DNA of 17,196 nt from COE1 sp964445375 (GTDB lineage Bacteria; Bacillota; Clostridia; Lachnospirales; Lachnospiraceae), in NCBI GenBank assembly GCA_964445375.1, contig CAYUKO010000085.1, positions 1-17,196 of the forward strand. Reading direction: 5' to 3'. Shown here piece after piece: positions 13,480 to 17,196 of this stretch. Within the stretch, counting starts at the first letter, position 1; each line of letters opens with the position of its first letter. The notes beneath the pieces were generated by a model. The model did no database searches, was not told where the DNA came from, and worked only from the letters and a program-made list of their open reading frames with translations. The position numbers and the translations under genes are program-made.

Positions 13480-15206
13480 TAGGTGCATTAAGAAAAATCT
13501 GGCAGTTTGCAGGTGAAGAGACTGCCAATATTAATAAATCCGTTGCATTCTGCTTTTTGTATGCACTTTTCCAGATGTTTCAGGTAGGAGCAATCTATGT
13601 AATCGTGCAGGCACTTATTAGTGGAGAGACTGGAATGAAACCTGCGTTTACCGCATTGGCATTTATGGGAATAAACTGTATTGGCGGAGCTGTTGTTAAG
13701 AATTTTTCACAGTTACAGCAGACACATGCAGGTTATTTTATGGTAGCAAACAAACGTATTTCCATTGGTAATAAGCTAAAAAGTGTTCCAATGGGATATT
13801 TCAACGAAAATAATCTTGGAGAAATTACTGGAGTTACCACTACGGTACTGGATAATGTAGAAAATATTGCGCCGGTTGTACTGGTATCCATATTGAGTGG
13901 TTTTATTAACTCGGTCGTGTTTATCGGTATGCTGTTGTTTTTTGACTGGCGTATCGGAGCGCTTGTTGTAGCAGGAACGGCTCTGTATCTTATGATTACT
14001 TCTTCCATGGAGAAAAAGGCAATGCTAATTGCCCCAAGAAGACAGGAATCGGAGGCGATGCTCGTAGGAGCTGTTCTGGAATATGTGCAGGGAATGAGTA
14101 TCATTAAATCCTTTCAATTAATAGGAAGGGGAGATAAGAGAGTACAGGATGCACTGGAATATAACCGTAAGAGTAATACGGAGCTGGAGAAGCTGTTTAC
14201 TCCATATGTGATTGCGCAGGGGTTAACGTTACAGGTATTTTCCGTTGGCATGATAAGTATGGCTGTTTTCTTTTTCTTACAGGGAAGCATGACCGTTGCA
14301 GATACCTTAATGGTTGTTATTATGTCATTTTTTGTGTTTGCACAGATTCAGTCAGCAGGAAGCGGAATGGCGATTCTTAGAATATGCAGCAGTTGTATCG
14401 AGCATGCTAATGAGATGGACAATATGCCACAAATGGATGAAAAGGGAAAGCATATTGTACCGAAGAAGCACGATATTACTTTTGAGCATGTAAACTTCTC
14501 TTATGAGCAGAAGGAGATTTTAAAGGACATATCCTTTACGATCCCAAGTAACACAACAACGGCAATTATTGGTCCATCAGGTTCCGGCAAAACAACACTT
14601 TGTAACTTAATTGCAAGATTCTGGGATGTAAATGATGGTGCGATCAAAGTTGGCGGATATGATGTCAGACAGTATACCTTGGAATCTCTGACCAACCAGA
14701 TTAGTATGGTGTTCCAGTATGTATACCTTTTTGCCGATACCATTGAAAATAATATTCGGTTCGGATGTCCTAATGCAACGCATGCCCAAGTCGTGGCTGC
14801 TGCGAAGAAAGCCTGCTGTCATGAATTTATCAAGGCATTACCAAATGGCTATCAGACCATCATTGGAGAAGGTGGAGCTACCCTTTCCGGCGGTGAGAAA
14901 CAGAGAATCTCCATTGCACGCGCGATGTTAAAGGATGCACCGATTGTCATTTTAGATGAGGCAACCGCCAATGTAGACCCTGAGAACGAAGACAGACTGC
15001 AAAGGGCAATCGAAGAGTTAACCCGTAATAAGACGATTATTATGATTGCTCATCGACTCAAAACCGTAGAGAATGCAGACCAGATTTTCGTACTGGATGA
15101 CGGCAAAATCGTTCAGAAGGGAACACATAAGGAATTGATGAAACAGAAAGGAATCTATGCGGATTTTGTTGGCAGACGTAAGGAAGCAGCAAGCTGGAAG
15201 TTGTAA
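13476..15206 (+). CDS. ABC transporter half, IrtB/YbtQ-like, second of the pair
   Basis: A 576-residue half-transporter: membrane domain (about 1-310) with FFDWRIGALVV and VLEYVQGMSIIKSF, then a nucleotide-binding domain with Walker A GPSGSGKTT (366-374), signature LSGGEKQR (470-477), Walker B with Glu495, NVDPENE, and switch His526 in IAHRL. The Q-loop reads VFQYVYLF: Gln414 is kept, but the next residue is Tyr where Asp or Asn is usual. I chose the ATG at 13476 because AAGGAGGGCG lies upstream and it overlaps the previous stop by 4 nt (ATGA); the in-frame ATG at 13437 lies inside the upstream gene without a good site. It pairs with the 11737 product. No terminator was seen after its stop, where the enolase leader begins. 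Confidence 0.88.
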   Translation: MIGALRKIWQFAGEETANINKSVAFCFLYALFQMFQVGAIYVIVQALISGETGMKPAFTALAFMGINCIGGAVVKNFSQLQQTHAGYFMVANKRISIGNKLKSVPMGYFNENNLGEITGVTTTVLDNVENIAPVVLVSILSGFINSVVFIGMLLFFDWRIGALVVAGTALYLMITSSMEKKAMLIAPRRQESEAMLVGAVLEYVQGMSIIKSFQLIGRGDKRVQDALEYNRKSNTELEKLFTPYVIAQGLTLQVFSVGMISMAVFFFLQGSMTVADTLMVVIMSFFVFAQIQSAGSGMAILRICSSCIEHANEMDNMPQMDEKGKHIVPKKHDITFEHVNFSYEQKEILKDISFTIPSNTTTAIIGPSGSGKTTLCNLIARFWDVNDGAIKVGGYDVRQYTLESLTNQISMVFQYVYLFADTIENNIRFGCPNATHAQVVAAAKKACCHEFIKALPNGYQTIIGEGGATLSGGEKQRISIARAMLKDAPIVILDEATANVDPENEDRLQRAIEELTRNKTIIMIAHRLKTVENADQIFVLDDGKIVQKGTHKELMKQKGIYADFVGRRKEAASWKL

Positions 15207-15234
15207 TAATGAGAATTTCTCTCTATTAACCTGG

Positions 15235-15263
15235 TTGATTTATTTAAAAGGTTATGCTAATAT
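15235..15263 (+). promoter_or_regulatory. Weak candidate promoter of the enolase-flavodoxin operon
   Basis: TTGATT (15235-15240) and TAATAT (15258-15263) are 17 bp apart, each a 4/6 match. TATAAC (15261-15266) is an alternative -10 box with a 5/6 match but then a 20-bp spacer. Either would place the start in or next to operator site D. Confidence 0.45.
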
Positions 15264-15271
15264 AACTACGG

Positions 15272-15285
15272 TTAGAAAAAGCTAA
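15272..15285. promoter_or_regulatory. DtxR-type operator, site D, before enolase-flavodoxin
   Basis: TTAG-AAAAAG-CTAA, extended to GGTTAG/CTAACC (15270-15287) with perfect 6-bp arms, is the most symmetric of the four copies together with site A. It lies about 140 bp before the enolase start, next to the candidate -10 boxes. Confidence 0.7.
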
Positions 15286-15307
15286 CCATGAATAAATCAT
15301 GTGAAAA

Positions 15308-15389
15308 CTCCTTGGGAAGCAATAGCTGCTGAATATTGTTTCTTCAAGGAGGAAATACGCAAAATCCATAAACGGAAGATTTTGCGTAT
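15308..15389 (+). other. Two tandem hairpins in the enolase 5' leader
   Basis: Hairpin 1: CTCCTTG (15308-15314) pairs with CAAGGAG (15345-15351), continued inward by GAAGCAATA against TATTGTTTC with one G-U pair and a small bulge. It buries a perfect AAGGAGG (15346-15352) that has no start codon at a usable distance. Hairpin 2: ATACGCAAAATC (15355-15366) pairs perfectly over 12 bp with GATTTTGCGTAT (15378-15389). Neither is followed by a T-run. I do not recognise a known riboswitch class. A 14-codon open frame (ATG 15288, TGA 15330-15332) ends in the loop of hairpin 1 but lacks a ribosome binding site. Confidence 0.6.
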
Positions 15390-15426
15390 GACAAATTTGC
15401 AAGAATGAGAAAGGATAGGTACAAAT

Positions 15427-16734
15427 ATGAACTACTTAGAGATTGAAAAAGTAATCGGTAGAGAGATATTAGATTCCAGAGGAAATCCTACCGTTGAGGT
15501 AGAAGTAACGCTTGTAGATGGAACAGTAGGAAGAGGAACCGCTCCAAGTGGTGCTTCCACAGGTGAATTCGAAGCATTAGAGCTTCGTGATGGAGATAAA
15601 GGAAGATACTTAGGAAAGGGTGTTTCCAAGGCTGTTGAAAATATCAACACAGTGATTGCACAGGCAATTACCGGAATGGATGCATCTGATATTTACGCAG
15701 TAGACAAGGCAATGATTGAGGCAGACGGAACCAAGGATAAGTCAAAGCTTGGTGCAAATGCAATCCTTGCAGTATCCATTGCAACCGTAAGAGCAGCAGC
15801 TAACGCATTAGGAATTCCAGTGTATCGTATGCTTGGTGGCGTATCAGGAAACCGTTTACCGGTTCCAATGATGAATATTTTAAATGGTGGTGCACATGCA
15901 GCCAATACCGTTGATGTACAGGAATTTATGATTATGCCTGTTGGAGCACCAAGCTTCAAGGAAGCATTACGCTGGTGTGCAGAAGTATTCCATGCGCTTG
16001 CAGCATTATTAAAGTCCAAGGGACTTGCAACATCTGTTGGTGATGAAGGTGGATTTGCACCAGACCTTGCCAGTGATGAAGAAGCAATTCAGTATATCTT
16101 AGAAGCTGTTAAGAATGCAGGATATGAACCGGGTAAGGATTTCATGATTGCCATGGATGCGGCTTCCAGTGAGTGGAAAGGGGCAACAAAGGGCGAGTAC
16201 ATATTACCAAAGGCAGGAACAAAGTTCACATCAGAAGGTCTTATTGAGCATTGGAAGCAGCTTGTTGAGAAGTATCCGATTATCTCTATCGAGGATGCTC
16301 TTGATGAAGAGGATTGGGAAGGCTGGCAGAAGCTTACCAAGGAGCTTGGTGATAAGGTTCAGTTAGTAGGAGATGATTTATTCGTTACCAATACAGAAAG
16401 ACTTTCTAAGGGTATTGCACAGGGCTGTGGTAACTGTATCCTGATTAAGTTGAATCAGATTGGTTCTGTATCGGAGACATTAGAAGCAATTAAGATGGCT
16501 CATAAGGCTGGCTATACAGCAGTTTCCTCTCATCGTTCTGGAGAAACAGAGGATACCACAATCGCAGATCTTGCAGTTGCATTAAATACTTGTCAGATTA
16601 AGACAGGTGCACCAAGCAGATCCGAGCGTGTAGCTAAGTACAATCAGCTTCTTAGAATTGAAGAGGAGCTTGGCGCAGGAAGCGTATATCCGGGAATTGG
16701 TGCGTTTAACGTTAAAAGAAAGGAAGGTAAGTAG
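15427..16734 (+). CDS. eno: Enolase (phosphopyruvate hydratase)
   Basis: A 435-residue cytosolic glycolytic enzyme that interconverts 2-phosphoglycerate and phosphoenolpyruvate. It is full length for bacterial enolases. The family landmarks are EILDSRGNPTVEVEV (13-27), SGASTGEFEALELRD (41-55) with the flexible loop, H157 in NGGAHAAN, QEFMIMP, DEGGF with catalytic Glu207, Mg2+ ligands Asp243, Glu289 and Asp316, catalytic Lys341 in ILIKLNQIG, SHRSGETED (368-376), and KTGAPSRSERVAKYNQLLRIEEELG (392-416). AAGGA is 11 nt before the ATG. The unusual part is the context: a DtxR-type site and structured leader precede it, and a flavodoxin gene follows after only 3 nt, so the operon may be iron responsive. 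Confidence 0.98.
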   Translation: MNYLEIEKVIGREILDSRGNPTVEVEVTLVDGTVGRGTAPSGASTGEFEALELRDGDKGRYLGKGVSKAVENINTVIAQAITGMDASDIYAVDKAMIEADGTKDKSKLGANAILAVSIATVRAAANALGIPVYRMLGGVSGNRLPVPMMNILNGGAHAANTVDVQEFMIMPVGAPSFKEALRWCAEVFHALAALLKSKGLATSVGDEGGFAPDLASDEEAIQYILEAVKNAGYEPGKDFMIAMDAASSEWKGATKGEYILPKAGTKFTSEGLIEHWKQLVEKYPIISIEDALDEEDWEGWQKLTKELGDKVQLVGDDLFVTNTERLSKGIAQGCGNCILIKLNQIGSVSETLEAIKMAHKAGYTAVSSHRSGETEDTTIADLAVALNTCQIKTGAPSRSERVAKYNQLLRIEEELGAGSVYPGIGAFNVKRKEGK

Positions 16735-16737
16735 AGT

Positions 16738-17169
16738 ATGGATAAGGTTTATATCGTATATTGGTCACAGTCAGGAAACACACAGGCGATGGCAGAAGCT
16801 ATCGGTAAGGGTGTAACAGCAGCAGGTAAGGAAGCAGTTGTACAGTTTGTTACAGAAGCATCACTTGATGAATTAAAGCAGGCAAAGGCATTTGCACTTG
16901 GATGTCCTGCAATGGGAGCAGAGGTTTTAGAGGAAATGGATATGGAACCATTTGTGGCTGAAGTAGAAGCCTTTGCAGCAGGAAAGACAATTGCATTATT
17001 CGGTTCTTACGGATGGGGCGATGGACAGTGGATGCGCGAATGGGTTGAACGTATGAATGGCGCAGGCGCAACTGTATTAAGCGGTGAAGGCTTAATGTGT
17101 CAGGAAGTACCGGATGCGTCTGTACTGGCAGAATGTGAAAGCTTTGGAAAGCAGCTTGCGGCATTATAA
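16738..17169 (+). CDS. Flavodoxin
   Basis: A 143-residue short-chain flavodoxin. The FMN phosphate loop SQSGNTQ (10-16) follows the first strand VYIVYW, with the second FMN loop near GCPAMGAE (55-62) and the third around GSYGWGDGQWMREW (88-101), whose aromatic residues stack on the isoalloxazine ring. It carries electrons in the cytoplasm and commonly substitutes for ferredoxin when iron is short. AAGGAAGG lies before the ATG, 3 nt after the enolase stop, so it is cotranscribed with eno. It differs clearly from the 169-residue flavodoxin at 102. The gene is complete; only 27 nt follow, too few to judge a terminator. Confidence 0.93.
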   Translation: MDKVYIVYWSQSGNTQAMAEAIGKGVTAAGKEAVVQFVTEASLDELKQAKAFALGCPAMGAEVLEEMDMEPFVAEVEAFAAGKTIALFGSYGWGDGQWMREWVERMNGAGATVLSGEGLMCQEVPDASVLAECESFGKQLAAL

Positions 17170-17196
17170 TTATTCGTATTATAAACGGTAAAGAGT

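Noticed and set aside
15388..15408. Six-codon frame just before enolase (ATG 15388)
   Set aside because: It is too short and has no ribosome binding site in place.
1..17196. CRISPR arrays, tRNA or rRNA genes, transposases, phage genes
   Set aside because: I found no regularly spaced repeats, RNA gene signatures or transposase/integrase motifs in the window.

Overview
This 17.2 kb window looks like the chromosome of a low-to-moderate GC, Gram-positive obligate anaerobe, most likely a clostridium of the Lachnospiraceae type. The grounds are strong AGGAGG ribosome binding sites, a lipoprotein signal on the binding protein, radical-SAM and flavodoxin chemistry, an AT-rich base composition and the family mix. 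Every gene I accept is on the + strand. The species is not identified.

Layout. (1) 1-4827: a promoter and operator, then a tight five-gene operon: flavodoxin, FecCD-type permease, ABC ATPase, lipoprotein binding protein, and a HemW/HutW/ChuW-like radical SAM enzyme. The best reading is heme uptake coupled to anaerobic heme ring opening. (2) 4856-6442: a short DtxR/MntR-type metalloregulator with its own promoter and operator, then an AraC-family regulator and an intrinsic terminator. (3) 6473-8212: a lone half-size ABC transporter in the exporter fold, with Tyr in place of the switch His. (4) 8392-10882: a small membrane-anchored protein (DUF6110-like), an intrinsic terminator, a P1B-type metal ATPase without a CPC/SPC motif, and a strong terminator. 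(5) 10909-15206: a TetR-family regulator with a 19-bp palindromic operator, then two overlapping half-transporter genes that probably form a heterodimer of the IrtAB/YbtPQ kind. (6) 15235-17169: a structured leader, enolase, and a second flavodoxin.

Unifying signal. The motif TTAG-N6-CTAA occurs in four non-coding places: before the heme operon, before the DtxR-like gene, before the ABC pair, and before enolase-flavodoxin. This spacing is exactly one of the two overlapping half-palindromes in the classical DtxR/IdeR box. At the first two places it begins 4 bp after a good -10 box, so it covers the expected transcription start. The regulator encoded here carries the DtxR-like Cys-x2-Glu-His metal motif (EACRMEH). 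I infer a local iron regulon: low iron would derepress heme import and degradation, the regulator itself, an ABC pair that may import a metallophore, and a flavodoxin that can replace ferredoxin.

Limits: no database or folding program was used. Family names come from recognised motifs, and substrate assignments are inference.
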